Shown: positions 24,058-32,694 of the stretch, one piece after another
How the letters are laid out: each line of letters begins with the position of its first letter
Numbering within the stretch: the stretch's first letter is position 1
NCBI GenBank assembly: GCA_903872065.1
Contig: CAIQJJ010000772.1
Location: 1 to 33,602, forward strand
Length of the DNA: 33,602 nucleotides
Reading direction: 5' to 3'
From: an uncultured Anaerolineales bacterium
Lineage (GTDB): Bacteria; Chloroflexota; Anaerolineae; Anaerolineales; UBA4823
Made by a program: the position numbers and the translations under genes
The notes under the pieces: generated by a model
The model's input: the letters and a program-made list of their open reading frames with translations, nothing else
The model's database searches: none
What the model was told of the DNA's origin: nothing

Positions 24058-25233
24058 ATGCAAAAGATCGATGTGACGTTGGAGACAATGACGCCGTTGT
24101 TTTTGGGCGGAGCAGGAGGTAAAACTGCCCCGCCGGAGTTGAGACCCCCTGCTTTTCGTGGAGCGATGCGCTACTGGCTACGCGCCGCGTTGGGCGGAAT
24201 AATAGGAGATGATGAGAACGCTATGAAAACAATCGTTCAATTAGAGGGAAAGGTCTTTGGCTCCGTTCGCGAGGAAAGTTCAAATGCCGCATCAGAAATC
24301 GTTACTCGCATAGCAAATTCTCAAATGATGCCATACATCACATACCAAAGAGAGTCAAGTAAGAACGCTCCTCCAACTGGGAAAGATTATTTATATTGGT
24401 CTATGTTTGTTGGAGAAAACGCTTATTACTATCCACCTGGTGGAAAATTTGACTTGATCTTAAATTCTCGGCCAGGTTTATCAGATTCGCAAGATTCTTT
24501 CACAAAAGCCATAGTTGCCTTATGGTTACTGATCCACTTAGGCGGCATTGGTTCACGTTCACATCGAACGGCCGGAAGCTTATCCGTCCAACAAGTTCAG
24601 ACTATTGAAAAGTTACAGTTTGGGTTGGTGAAAAACAGTTATGCTGAGATGGCAAAGCAACTGGGCGACAATATCTCTAAAATACGAGCAATACTGCAAA
24701 CACCTGGATCTACTGGAATTCAATGGGACAAACGGCAAGCAGAATTTGATATCTTACATCCAGATGTATGCCAGATTTGGCTTCTTGGAGCATGGGGATC
24801 TGCGGATGTAGCTATTGAAAATATAGGTAAACGTTTACAGGAATTCCGCAACCGCCGAGATCCGGATCACCGAAATGTCGCCAAGTGGTCGCAAGGGGAA
24901 AGCATACCTACAGTAGAAAGGGCCGCTTTTGGTCTGCCACTCGGCTATCGTTACACAAATGGCCTATCCGGTACTATACAAGGGCGCTTAGGGCGAGACA
25001 GTATTGAACGGCGGGCTTCACCGCTGTGGCTAAGTATTTCACGTATTGATTCTAAAGTGTGTATTGCAACCGCCACTCTTTTTAAATCACGTTTTTTGCC
25101 TGAAGGAGAAAAACTTTATGCTAAAAAATCATCTAATGAACGTTTAGGAATTGCAATACCTAAAGACTACACCTTGATTAACAAATGGATAACAGAGAGT
25201 TTTCCCAAGGCAGTGGAGGTCTATTATGTCTGA
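24058..25233 (+). CDS. cmr1: Type III-B CRISPR RAMP protein Cmr1
   Basis: The 391-residue protein is a RAMP with two RRM-like halves. The N-terminal MTPLFLGGAGGKTAPPELRP and PPAFRGAMRYWLRAALGG are the Cmr1 signature; GGIGSRSHRTAGSL near residue 165 is the glycine-rich loop. Cmr1 caps the 3' end of the Cmr filament near the target-RNA end. ATG 24058 has a strong AAGGAGG five bases upstream. Its base composition is visibly more A+T-rich than the surrounding chromosome, suggesting separate ancestry. It overlaps cmr2 by 8 nt and is the first gene of the cmr operon. Confidence 0.92.
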   Translation: MQKIDVTLETMTPLFLGGAGGKTAPPELRPPAFRGAMRYWLRAALGGIIGDDENAMKTIVQLEGKVFGSVREESSNAASEIVTRIANSQMMPYITYQRESSKNAPPTGKDYLYWSMFVGENAYYYPPGGKFDLILNSRPGLSDSQDSFTKAIVALWLLIHLGGIGSRSHRTAGSLSVQQVQTIEKLQFGLVKNSYAEMAKQLGDNISKIRAILQTPGSTGIQWDKRQAEFDILHPDVCQIWLLGAWGSADVAIENIGKRLQEFRNRRDPDHRNVAKWSQGESIPTVERAAFGLPLGYRYTNGLSGTIQGRLGRDSIERRASPLWLSISRIDSKVCIATATLFKSRFLPEGEKLYAKKSSNERLGIAIPKDYTLINKWITESFPKAVEVYYV

Positions 25234-26962
25234 CTCTGTCCTTCTCTTCACCTTCTCTCCCGTACAAACCTTTATTGCAGAGGCGCGGCGTGCAGAAGAT
25301 TTGTTTAATGGCAGCGCCATCTTGGTTAAACTGGCGGAAGCAGCAGGGCAAGCACTGGGTGTGAATAATTTGATCTATCCCGCCGATCTTAACAAAGGCG
25401 ACATTCCCAATGTGTTAACAGCAAAAATTCCAACCAACGAAGTGAAAACGCGTGCTGAGGCCGCCGGTAAGGCCCTGCTGCAATGCTGGCAATCTATCGC
25501 TGAACAAGCCCATAAGGCCGCTAAACTGCACGAGGATGATACCTGGAAAGCTATCTGGGAACGGCAAATTACCCAGAATCCACCCTGGCAAATTTTTTGG
25601 GCATCCGCAGAGATGAAAGATATTGCAGATTATGCCGGCGCCTACACACAAGCGCGCGAGAACCTGGATGCAATCAAACGCAGCCGCACTTTTGAACCAA
25701 TCGAAGAATTCGGTCAAAAAGACAGTCTCAGTGGACAGCGCGAGGCGTTGCACAAAAATAATATCAAGGCAAAAGCTTATTGGAAAGAAATGGCCAATTT
25801 GCCTGGAATCACTGCTTCCCGCTTGCGTCCGGAGGGTCGAGAATGCCTGGATTCGGTTGGGCTGGTGAAGCGTTTTGCTTCAATACGAAAGGACAATATT
25901 CCTTCAGTTAGCACAGCGGCTGCATGGGATTTTTATCAACGCTCAAAAAAAGAAGCCCCATTAGAACTAGAGGCCTATCGTCAGGCCATAGAAGATTTCA
26001 GACCAGCCCTATATAAACCGCGCAAAGATGATCCTGTTTGGCCTTTCGACGGCGACTTATTTTTCAAAGAAACGCTTACACCCGGGCGCATGAAAGACAG
26101 TTACGGTTTGGAAGTAGGACGCCCTGACCTGGAAGGATTACAAAAACTTCTTAAGACCCTGCACGAGAAGATTGGCAGCCCCTCTGCATATTATGCAATT
26201 ATTGTATTGGACGGCGATGACATGGGCAAACACTTGGAAAGACTTCTCGATCCAACAGAGAAAGCAGAAGAGGCCCATCGAACCTTCAGCGGTCGCTTGG
26301 CTGAATTTTCCCTGTCTGTACAAGAAATAACGACAGAACAGAATGGCGCTTTCAGAGTTTATAACGGCGGGGATGATGTGGTTTGCCTGGCAGCGCGAGA
26401 ACAGGCGATTGGGTTGGCACGCGATCTGGCGAGCAGATTCTACAAAGCCACAGGCTGCACCGCCTCAGCCGGGGTAGCGATTGCTCATCATTTAACACCA
26501 TTAGGACTGGCTTTGGAAGCCGCGCGTTATGCTGAAAAAGAGGCCAAGAAATTGGAGAAGAAGAATGCCATCTGCATAAATTTGCTCAAACGCAGCGGCA
26601 GCCCACTGATGGCGCGCAGCAAATGGGAAAACCTGGACATCTATGATGATGTGCTGAAGCAGATAGAAGACGATCACATTACTTCTCGCTTGCCTTATGC
26701 GCTAGAACGCGATGCCCCAACCCTGGCAGCGCTGGAGAAAGCTGGTCAGATTGCCGGGTTGAAATACTTATTAGGGCGACATTCTAAGGATGTTGTAAAC
26801 TTACCAGGACTGGCGGAACGATTACAAAGCTGGGCAGAGCATTTAAATCATGCGATGGAAAACGGATCACACCCAGACTCGTCAAAGCAAAAACTCGGTT
26901 TGCCAGAAGTTGCAAAATGGCTAGTAGCAGCGCGCTTCATGGTTTCTGGTGGAGGTGAGTGA
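25226..26962 (+). CDS. cmr2: Cmr2/Cas10 with cyclase motif, lacking the HD domain
   Basis: The 578-residue protein begins directly with SVLLFTFSPVQTFIAEARRA, the first palm-associated region of Cmr2; no N-terminal HD nuclease (HD motif) precedes it. The palm motifs are DGDD at 329-332 and an intact GGDD at 381-384 (VYNGGDDVVCLAA), followed by GVAIAHHLTPLGLALEAARYAEKEAKK. The protein should therefore synthesise cyclic oligoadenylate on target RNA binding but not cleave ssDNA through HD. Typical Cmr2 proteins with HD are about 700-900 residues, so this is a natural short form rather than a broken one. The start overlaps the end of cmr1; the stop overlaps the cmr3 start (TGATG). Confidence 0.93.
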   Translation: MSDSVLLFTFSPVQTFIAEARRAEDLFNGSAILVKLAEAAGQALGVNNLIYPADLNKGDIPNVLTAKIPTNEVKTRAEAAGKALLQCWQSIAEQAHKAAKLHEDDTWKAIWERQITQNPPWQIFWASAEMKDIADYAGAYTQARENLDAIKRSRTFEPIEEFGQKDSLSGQREALHKNNIKAKAYWKEMANLPGITASRLRPEGRECLDSVGLVKRFASIRKDNIPSVSTAAAWDFYQRSKKEAPLELEAYRQAIEDFRPALYKPRKDDPVWPFDGDLFFKETLTPGRMKDSYGLEVGRPDLEGLQKLLKTLHEKIGSPSAYYAIIVLDGDDMGKHLERLLDPTEKAEEAHRTFSGRLAEFSLSVQEITTEQNGAFRVYNGGDDVVCLAAREQAIGLARDLASRFYKATGCTASAGVAIAHHLTPLGLALEAARYAEKEAKKLEKKNAICINLLKRSGSPLMARSKWENLDIYDDVLKQIEDDHITSRLPYALERDAPTLAALEKAGQIAGLKYLLGRHSKDVVNLPGLAERLQSWAEHLNHAMENGSHPDSSKQKLGLPEVAKWLVAARFMVSGGGE

Positions 26963-28017
26963 TGTATATCTTTTTACAACCTGAAGATGTTCTCCTGTTT
27001 CGTGATGGGCGTCCTTTCAACCAGGGTGAAGATCATCACGCTCGCAGTGTTTTTCCACCCCTGCCCTCAGTCATGCAGGGCGCAATTCGTTCACATTACC
27101 TGGTGATACAAGGCATCCCGTTGGATGATAAGAAACGCATCATCGAAACAGTCGGAACAGCAGAAGATTATAAGGCATTACGTCTGCGCGGGCCATTCTT
27201 GTCGAAGCGCCAAAGCGAGGGGGTGACCCGCTACTTTCCCACCCCGGCAGATGCTTTTGTTCTGAAAAAAGAGGCAGGTATCATCTTACCAGCGACGCTG
27301 CAACCAAATTCCGGTATGAACAGCCATACCCATTTGCCTTACTTACTGTGCAAGCCGCAGCGCGTGCCCAGGACAAAAGATAAACCTGACGCCTGGTTGA
27401 GCGAAGCGCAATTGAAAAATTACCTGGTGGATGGTACAGAAGCCCAAACCACCCCTGAGAATGTTTTGTTTGTGCGTGAGACTCGCCTGGGTATTCAACT
27501 GGATCATTGGAGTCGCACGTCCAAAGACGAGATGCTCTACCAGGCCGAATTTATCCGCCCCATGGATGAAATTGGGTTATCCCTGGAAGTGAAGGGATAC
27601 CCTAACTGGCCTTCAAGCGGCCTGATGCGAATAGGCGGCGAGGGGCATGGCGTCTATTTCCTAGAAGTGGGCGCGCCAAAGGATGTATTCCCATGCCCTA
27701 AAACACTTTGGATGCGCTTCAAAGTCTATTTTGCTACCCCGGCTTATTTCAACGCCGGCTGGCAACCCCATGATTGGGGCGAGTTTTTTGAAGGCAATGT
27801 CACACTCCAGGCGGCAGCGATCTCTGGTTCGCTGGTTGCCAGTGGATTCGATTATGCCAGAAAGCAGGAAAAACCGGCGCGGCGTTATGTCCCGGCCGGA
27901 AGTGTCTATTACTTTTCTTGTAAAGGTCAGGCGCGTTTGAAAACCGACGCCATCAGTCAATATGGAGCCGAGATCGGCTTTGGTCAAATTTTCGTTACTG
28001 AGTGGAAGGAGAGATAA
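26962..28017 (+). CDS. cmr3: Type III-B CRISPR protein Cmr3
   Basis: The 351-residue RAMP shows the Cmr3 hallmark LLFRDGRPFNQGEDHHARSV near its start and PPLPSVMQGAIRSHYL after it. The C-terminal GFGQIFVTEWKE glycine-rich strand is in place. Cmr3 binds Cmr2 and the 5' handle of the crRNA at the base of the complex. ATG 26962 overlaps the cmr2 TGA by one base; an in-frame GTG one codon earlier is possible but less likely. GGAGGTGAG upstream is the Shine-Dalgarno. It is followed by cmr4 after 2 nt. Confidence 0.92.
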   Translation: MYIFLQPEDVLLFRDGRPFNQGEDHHARSVFPPLPSVMQGAIRSHYLVIQGIPLDDKKRIIETVGTAEDYKALRLRGPFLSKRQSEGVTRYFPTPADAFVLKKEAGIILPATLQPNSGMNSHTHLPYLLCKPQRVPRTKDKPDAWLSEAQLKNYLVDGTEAQTTPENVLFVRETRLGIQLDHWSRTSKDEMLYQAEFIRPMDEIGLSLEVKGYPNWPSSGLMRIGGEGHGVYFLEVGAPKDVFPCPKTLWMRFKVYFATPAYFNAGWQPHDWGEFFEGNVTLQAAAISGSLVASGFDYARKQEKPARRYVPAGSVYYFSCKGQARLKTDAISQYGAEIGFGQIFVTEWKER

Positions 28018-28019
28018 TC

Positions 28020-28934
28020 ATGTTTACTGAAAAACGTATCGTGTTCTTATATGTCGAAACGCCCTTGCACGTTGGCGCGGGGCGCGGCGCGGGCGCGGTA
28101 GATTTGCCCATTCAACGCGAGCGCGTAACCGGCTATCCAATGGTTCAGGCCGCCGGGTTGAAAGGCTGTTTGCGAGCGGCCTATCGCGATGAAAACAAAT
28201 TGAGTGATGAAGACGAAAAAGTAAAAGCCCTGTTTGGACAAGCGGGCGATAAAGGCGATAACTATGCTGGAGCGATCGTCCCCGGCGATGCACGGATTTT
28301 GCTCCTGCCGGTGCGATCTCTGGCGGGTGTTTTTGCCTGGGCAACAAGCTGTCACGCCCTGGCCTCTTTCCAACGAGCGACGCGGCTCGCCGCGCAGGAA
28401 GTCAAATGGACAATTCCTGTTTCGCCCTCAAAGGAAAACGCTCTGGTTTGCAAACCAAACGATTTACAAATTGATCAGAATATCGTTTTGGAAGAGTTTA
28501 GCTTCACAGCCAAAGATTCTGTCCAGGTCAATGAAATTGCCAAATGGCTGAAAGAGAATGCTTTGCCTGCCCTGCCAGAATACAGTTACTGGAAAGAATC
28601 CATCTCCAAACGCCTGTGCATTTTGTCCGAAGATGCTTTCCGCGACTTTTGCCTTTACGCTACCGAAGTGCAAACCCATGTCAACCTTGATCCGAAAAAG
28701 AAAACCGTGAAAAAAGGAGCCTTATGGACTACTGAGAGTTTACCCACCGATAGTTTGCTTTACGCGCCATTGATGGCAAGTCCTGTTCGCAATGGCAAGG
28801 ATGTACGTGAAGCATCTGCTGTGCTGAATGAGTTTGATACTCTTAATCTTACCCATCTGCAGCTCGGCGGCGATGAAACCACTGGGCAGGGATGGGTAGC
28901 AACTCGTTTTTATCCTGGATTGAAGAAAGCATAA
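28020..28934 (+). CDS. cmr4: Type III-B CRISPR backbone RNase Cmr4
   Basis: The 304-residue RAMP is the repeated backbone subunit that cuts target RNA at 6-nt steps. It begins with FLYVETPLHVGAGRGAGAVDLPIQRE; Asp28 in this loop corresponds by position to the catalytic aspartate of known Cmr4 proteins. GYPMVQAAGLKGCLRA and, near the C-terminus, LQLGGDETTGQGWV are further family marks. AAGGAGAG lies before ATG 28020. With Asp28 present, target-RNA cleavage should be intact. It is tightly coupled to cmr3 and cmr5. Confidence 0.92.
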   Translation: MFTEKRIVFLYVETPLHVGAGRGAGAVDLPIQRERVTGYPMVQAAGLKGCLRAAYRDENKLSDEDEKVKALFGQAGDKGDNYAGAIVPGDARILLLPVRSLAGVFAWATSCHALASFQRATRLAAQEVKWTIPVSPSKENALVCKPNDLQIDQNIVLEEFSFTAKDSVQVNEIAKWLKENALPALPEYSYWKESISKRLCILSEDAFRDFCLYATEVQTHVNLDPKKKTVKKGALWTTESLPTDSLLYAPLMASPVRNGKDVREASAVLNEFDTLNLTHLQLGGDETTGQGWVATRFYPGLKKA

Positions 28935-28945
28935 GGAGCGATGGA

Positions 28946-29332
28946 ATGGACGCAAAGATCAGCCAACAGCGCTCATTGGAACAAGAGCGCGCCAAAGCCG
29001 CCTGGGAAGAAGTGAAAAAGGCGAAAAACGCAGATTATCAGAAGAAATATAAATCCCTGGCACGTTCCGCGCCGGCAAGTATTCAACAAAATGGCTTGGG
29101 GCAAACCTTAGCGTTTTGGCGCGCCAGGCCAGACGAGAAACACCAGCAGGCTTTGTATGATGCTGTTTCCAATTGGGTTAAAAGCCAGATAAAGTGGCAG
29201 GGAAACAGCCATCTACTTGAATGGATTGTTAATCAAGCGCAATCGGATGAATACCGCCGGTCCACCGGTGAAGCGATTGCTTTTTTACAATGGGTTAAGC
29301 GCTTTGCTGAAGCAGAATTGGAAGGTGAGTAA
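28946..29332 (+). CDS. cmr5: Type III-B CRISPR small subunit Cmr5
   Basis: The 128-residue, all-helical, highly charged protein fits Cmr5: an N-terminal coil with RSLEQERAKAAWEEV, SLARSAPASIQQNGLGQTLAFW (the most conserved Cmr5 segment), and a helical C-terminus ending WVKRFAEAELEGE. Cmr5 stacks along the filament beside Cmr4 and holds the target strand. AAGGAG is seven bases before ATG 28946; an out-of-frame ATG at 28941 is ignored. It overlaps cmr6 by one base (TAATG). Confidence 0.9.
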   Translation: MDAKISQQRSLEQERAKAAWEEVKKAKNADYQKKYKSLARSAPASIQQNGLGQTLAFWRARPDEKHQQALYDAVSNWVKSQIKWQGNSHLLEWIVNQAQSDEYRRSTGEAIAFLQWVKRFAEAELEGE

Positions 29333-30198
29333 TGCCTGACAAACAATATCCCATTCCCCAAAAGAGTGCTATCGCAATCAACGCGATTAAGGCTCATCAA
29401 CCCCATAATCCTGGCCTGGTTTTTGAGCGTTTTGCTCCCAATTGGGGCGCAGCCCCAAAGAGAGAACAGCCACGTTGCAAGAAAGAAGGCCTGGAGGCTG
29501 TTACACAATATCAAGCAGATAAGGCCGCCTTGCAAGCTTACGGGCAGCGGTGGCAAGCAATCGCCGCCAAAATTCAAGCTATTCCTTTTTCACTCAAAAC
29601 TGATTGGCGATTCATTCCCGGGTTAGGGCGTAAAGGCCCATTGGAAGTAGGATTCTCGTTTCATCGTTACGGCTTTCCAATCCTGCCGGGCAGCAGCGTT
29701 AAAGGCCTGGCGCGCGCTTGGGCATTCTTCCAAATCGTTGAACTGGTAGGACAAACCAATCTGGAAGATTTGGAAAAAAACCTCTGCGACGGTGAAGAAG
29801 AGTGCAAAAAATTCCTGCTATGGCGTAAACAACAATCGCCAGCCGTTCAAAAAATGGGGGATGAATTTCGAACCATCTTCGGCACCACCACTGAATCAGG
29901 CAAAGCTGTCTTTCTAGACGCTATCCCTGCCAGCCCGCCTAAACTTGAACTGGATGTGATAAATCCGCACTTTCCGAAGTATTACAGCGGCGGGGAAAAT
30001 TACCCGACCGACTGGCAAAGCCCGGTGCCAGTCACATTCCTCACCGTTGCCGCCGGACAAGAATTTATGTTTGCTGTTGGTTGGAGTGACAAAGATAATT
30101 CTGAACTGCGCGGCAAAGCCAACGCATGGCTCAAAGAGAGTCTACAAAACTTGGGCGCCGGCGCAAAAACCAGCGCCGGGTATGGATATTTTGGGTAA
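29332..30198 (+). CDS. cmr6: Type III-B CRISPR RAMP protein Cmr6
   Basis: The 288-residue RAMP shows the Cmr6 pattern: SFHRYGFPILPGSSVKGLAR (about 105-125), FGTTTESGKAVFLDAIP, NPHFPKYYSGGENYPTDW, and a glycine-rich end GAGAKTSAGYGYFG. Cmr6 lies at the far end of the complex next to Cmr1 and contacts the crRNA 3' part. The ATG shares its A with the cmr5 stop, so they are translationally coupled. It is the last structural cmr gene; 65 bp separate it from the CARF-RelE-like gene. Confidence 0.92.
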   Translation: MPDKQYPIPQKSAIAINAIKAHQPHNPGLVFERFAPNWGAAPKREQPRCKKEGLEAVTQYQADKAALQAYGQRWQAIAAKIQAIPFSLKTDWRFIPGLGRKGPLEVGFSFHRYGFPILPGSSVKGLARAWAFFQIVELVGQTNLEDLEKNLCDGEEECKKFLLWRKQQSPAVQKMGDEFRTIFGTTTESGKAVFLDAIPASPPKLELDVINPHFPKYYSGGENYPTDWQSPVPVTFLTVAAGQEFMFAVGWSDKDNSELRGKANAWLKESLQNLGAGAKTSAGYGYFG

Positions 30199-30263
30199 AC
30201 TGTTAGCCATTCGGCGAATATTTACCACCGGAAGGCAAATTGAGAAACATGGAGAATGATGTC

Positions 30264-31085
30264 ATGCCTCGTCAACCCTACTTTGTACTTTCATTTTGCG
30301 GTACCAGTTTGTTAACAAATGGTCTGGAAAAGGTTGATCAACAATTATTAAGAGATCAGACAAATTCTAGATCAGAACAGGAAGTTCCAGCGGAATACAG
30401 AGCAAGAATGCGAGAACTTCTCGAAAAGCAAAAAGCTAATTTTTTAGCAGCGACAATTCAAAAAGCAGAAGAGCTTTCAGCCGAATTCAAAGGTATCTCC
30501 AAACTATATCAGGGAAACCTGGTATCTCCTCCCGGACAATCGCCTGATGAACATGTCTTGTTATGTACAGACACCTGGCAAGGAGAAATTGCCGCCCAAA
30601 GCGTGCGCGAGCGACTTCGACAACGGGGGTTCAACGCGCATGTGGAAAGAAGGAAGGATTTGCACACTGCTGAAATTGAGTCTTTCCAGTTAGCGTTAGC
30701 GGACTTGGTTATCTGGTGCGCTGACAACATTCCTAATTATCGTAAAGCGGGCTATCATATCATTTTCAACTTGACGGCTGGCTTCAAAAGTATTCAAGGA
30801 TTTCTGCAAACATTGGCAATGTTTCATGCAGATGAGAGTATCTATGTATTCGAAAGCAACACAGCGCCTTTGTTGGTTATTCCTCGACTGCCAATCAAAA
30901 TGCACCCCGACGACGCCATCCAGTCAAATTTGTATGTGTTTCGGCGTTTATGGTTAAAATTAGATGTAAGTCCAAATGAGCTTGAGAACGTCGCAGAAAC
31001 TTTGCTAATGCGCTTGGGAAACGAGTTTTCACTTTCGGCATGGGGGGACCCTGGTCTGGGAACAAACTTATCGTCAAATTTATGA
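30264..31085 (+). CDS. CARF-domain effector (Cas_APE2256-like), N-terminal part before frameshift
   Basis: This 273-residue open frame starts MPRQPYFVLSFCGTSLLTNG, a CARF strand-loop, and continues to NLTAGFKSIQGFLQTLAMFH and YVFESNTAPLLVIPRLPI, the pattern of the APE2256/TIGR02619 CRISPR-associated family. A helical linker follows. Translation ends at a TGA (31083-31085) soon after a G6 run at 31042-31047. Beyond that run the coding continues in another frame, so the predicted product loses its effector domain. ATG 30264 is preferred with GGAG nine bases upstream; ATG 30249 is an alternative. It is A+T-rich like cmr1 and probably co-transcribed with cmr genes. Confidence 0.75.
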   Translation: MPRQPYFVLSFCGTSLLTNGLEKVDQQLLRDQTNSRSEQEVPAEYRARMRELLEKQKANFLAATIQKAEELSAEFKGISKLYQGNLVSPPGQSPDEHVLLCTDTWQGEIAAQSVRERLRQRGFNAHVERRKDLHTAEIESFQLALADLVIWCADNIPNYRKAGYHIIFNLTAGFKSIQGFLQTLAMFHADESIYVFESNTAPLLVIPRLPIKMHPDDAIQSNLYVFRRLWLKLDVSPNELENVAETLLMRLGNEFSLSAWGDPGLGTNLSSNL

Positions 31086-31389
31086 ACAGAAAATTTGGCC
31101 TTCGCCAAGTCCGAAAATTCGGTACGGAAATAAATTTGAAGAAAGTGTTAAAAGCATTGAATCTCATCGCATTACTCAGGTTAACCAAAAAATAGATGAC
31201 TTATCTGCATACCTTGAGGGAAAGGGGGCAAATTTGCGATCACTTGATTTCAAAGAATTAAGGGGCAATCCTTTGCCCCCTAATACCCACGAAATGGATG
31301 CCTGGGCAGATCAAGACGCCAAACGCTTGTTCGGATATTTCGATGGAGAGGTCTTTGTCCTGGATCGTTTGGGTAAAGCTCTCCACTAA
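31009..31389 (+). pseudogene. Frameshifted C-terminal half of the CARF effector, RelE-like
   Basis: In the +1 frame an uninterrupted reading runs from 31009 to TAA at 31387-31389, with no start of its own. Removing one G from the G6 run fuses the two frames to a 374-residue protein reading WGTLVWEQTYRQIYEQK at the join. The final ~85 residues (KFEESVKSI, LDFKELRGNPLPPNTHEMDA, RLFGYFDGEVFVLDRL) look like a RelE-type fold: a helical pair, then a beta-sheet ending in a hydrophobic strand. CARF-RelE proteins such as Cami1 are cOA-activated ribosome-dependent mRNases. Whether this is mutation, phase variation, programmed frameshifting or assembly error cannot be decided here. Confidence 0.65.
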
Positions 31390-31440
31390 TTTCTCTATCC
31401 CCCCATCCCACTACCAAAAGTTACTCACTCAATAACCCCT

Positions 31441-31821
31441 ATGCTCCTCCTCAACTTCTCCCACCCCCTTACCCCCGCTCAACAGGCGCAGATCGAGACC
31501 CTCACCGGTCAGCCGGTGGAGCGAGTGATTGCTATCCCCAGCCAGGTAGATGTGCAGCAGCCGTTGGCGGCGCAAATCGCGCAAATGGTCGAAACCGCCG
31601 GGCTGTCAGCGCAAGAATGGCAGACTGCGCCGATCCTGCTCATCCTGCCGGCGTTGAACTTCAGCGCGGCGGCCCTGCTGGCCCATTTGCACGGCCTGAT
31701 GGGGTATTTCCCCCCTGTGACGCGCCTGCGCCCGGCGGCGGATGTGCTGCCGCCGCGCTACGAAGTGGCCGAGATTATGAATTTGCAGGCCATCCGCGAC
31801 TCCGCCAGGCAGAAACGTTGA
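31441..31821 (+). CDS. csx15: CRISPR-associated protein Csx15 (predicted ring nuclease)
   Basis: The 126-residue protein matches Csx15 throughout: [19 protein letters not shown], then [44 protein letters not shown], and a C-terminal [14 protein letters not shown]. Csx15 is predicted from CARF-superfamily analysis to degrade cyclic oligoadenylate and so switch off type III signalling; this is computational, not shown for this gene. No Shine-Dalgarno precedes ATG 31441, so translation may be leaderless or weak. It stands between the broken CARF effector and the cas8b-like gene, a fitting place for an off-switch. Confidence 0.82.
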   Translation: MLLLNFSHPLTPAQQAQIETLTGQPVERVIAIPSQVDVQQPLAAQIAQMVETAGLSAQEWQTAPILLILPALNFSAAALLAHLHGLMGYFPPVTRLRPAADVLPPRYEVAEIMNLQAIRDSARQKR

Positions 31822-31829
31822 AATCTCTG

Positions 31830-31856
31830 CCGGCTCGGAAGAAAATCCGCGCCGGT
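31830..31856 (+). repeat. Hairpin between csx15 and the cas8b-like gene
   Basis: CCGGC-T-CGGA (31830-31839), a 6-nt loop, and TCCG-C-GCCGG (31846-31855) form a nine-pair stem with one mismatch. It contains the 12-mer ATCCGCGCCGGT also present at 23912-23923. It starts 9 nt after the csx15 stop and has no T-tract. Confidence 0.4.
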
Positions 31857-31890
31857 GGAGATGTGCAGTAGTATTGAAAGGAATGAGTTT

Positions 31891-32691
31891 ATGTTGAAAT
31901 ACACCGGTCATCCGATGGTAGATGTCGGCCTGGCGACGATGACCGCCTTTGCCAACAAAGATTCGCCCGAGGAACTGAAAGATTCGGATTTAGATGCTGT
32001 TGCTCGATTCATGGAAAGAGAATATGTGCAGCAACCCCTTAAATCTTATCTGACAGTTGCATTTACCAGCAATGCCTGGTTTATCCAAGATGCTTACAAT
32101 CCTGAGCCAAAAGGAAGAATTATTTCTGCTCAAGACAAAGCGGACAGGTTGGCAAAACGTAAAGAATTATCGGATGCGCATTTGATGCAATGGAAAACGA
32201 CAAAGCCGCGCAAGGATGGCGCAGCCTGCGTTTTTACTGGATTGCCTGCTGTGACATCTGAATTATCCGGCAAATTATCATCGGGCAGGGCCGCACGCTG
32301 CCAGGTACCTTTATTGCAAGGCGATGAGGCGATCAATTTCTTTGTAAATGGCGATCCCGGCCTGGCGATCTCCGGCGAGGCGCTGCTGGCGATCCAGGCT
32401 TTACCGTTGGGCAGCGCCAAGTGCGCCGGGCGGCTGTTTTTTGTGCATTCTGATAACCCTGAAATCTTGCGCTATTTTGCCGGCCAGTTTTTGGATGAAA
32501 ACCGGCGCGCAATTCAACTGGCGCAAGCAAGCGGCGAAAGCAAGATGCCCGAACCAAAGCTCAAATATCGCACCCTGTTGATAGACATGCTGCTTGAAGC
32601 CTTGCGCGGGGGTGGCGGCGCGGCGTTTGCAGGAGAGTATCTGGCATCCAATGCAGAAGATCACGGTTGCAGATTTCTTTGGAGGCACTAA
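31891..32691 (+). CDS. Cas8b1/Cst1-like protein, shortened, zinc motifs eroded
   Basis: The 266-residue protein opens MLKYTGHPMVDVGLATMTAFA, the signature of the Cst1/Cas8b1 (CXXC_CXXC) family, the large subunit of type I-B Cascade. The central PLLQGDEAINFF and QALPLGSAKCAGRLFFVHSDNP also match. The first expected CxxC reads CVFTG and the second GLAISG, so the zinc-binding cysteines are mostly gone. The family normally runs well beyond 400 residues; this one stops after AFAGEYLASN without its C-terminal half. cas7 and cas5, which normally follow, are absent before cas3. AGGA lies eight bases before ATG 31891. It may be a decayed remnant or a reduced variant. Confidence 0.7.
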   Translation: MLKYTGHPMVDVGLATMTAFANKDSPEELKDSDLDAVARFMEREYVQQPLKSYLTVAFTSNAWFIQDAYNPEPKGRIISAQDKADRLAKRKELSDAHLMQWKTTKPRKDGAACVFTGLPAVTSELSGKLSSGRAARCQVPLLQGDEAINFFVNGDPGLAISGEALLAIQALPLGSAKCAGRLFFVHSDNPEILRYFAGQFLDENRRAIQLAQASGESKMPEPKLKYRTLLIDMLLEALRGGGGAAFAGEYLASNAEDHGCRFLWRH

Positions 32692-32694
32692 ACA

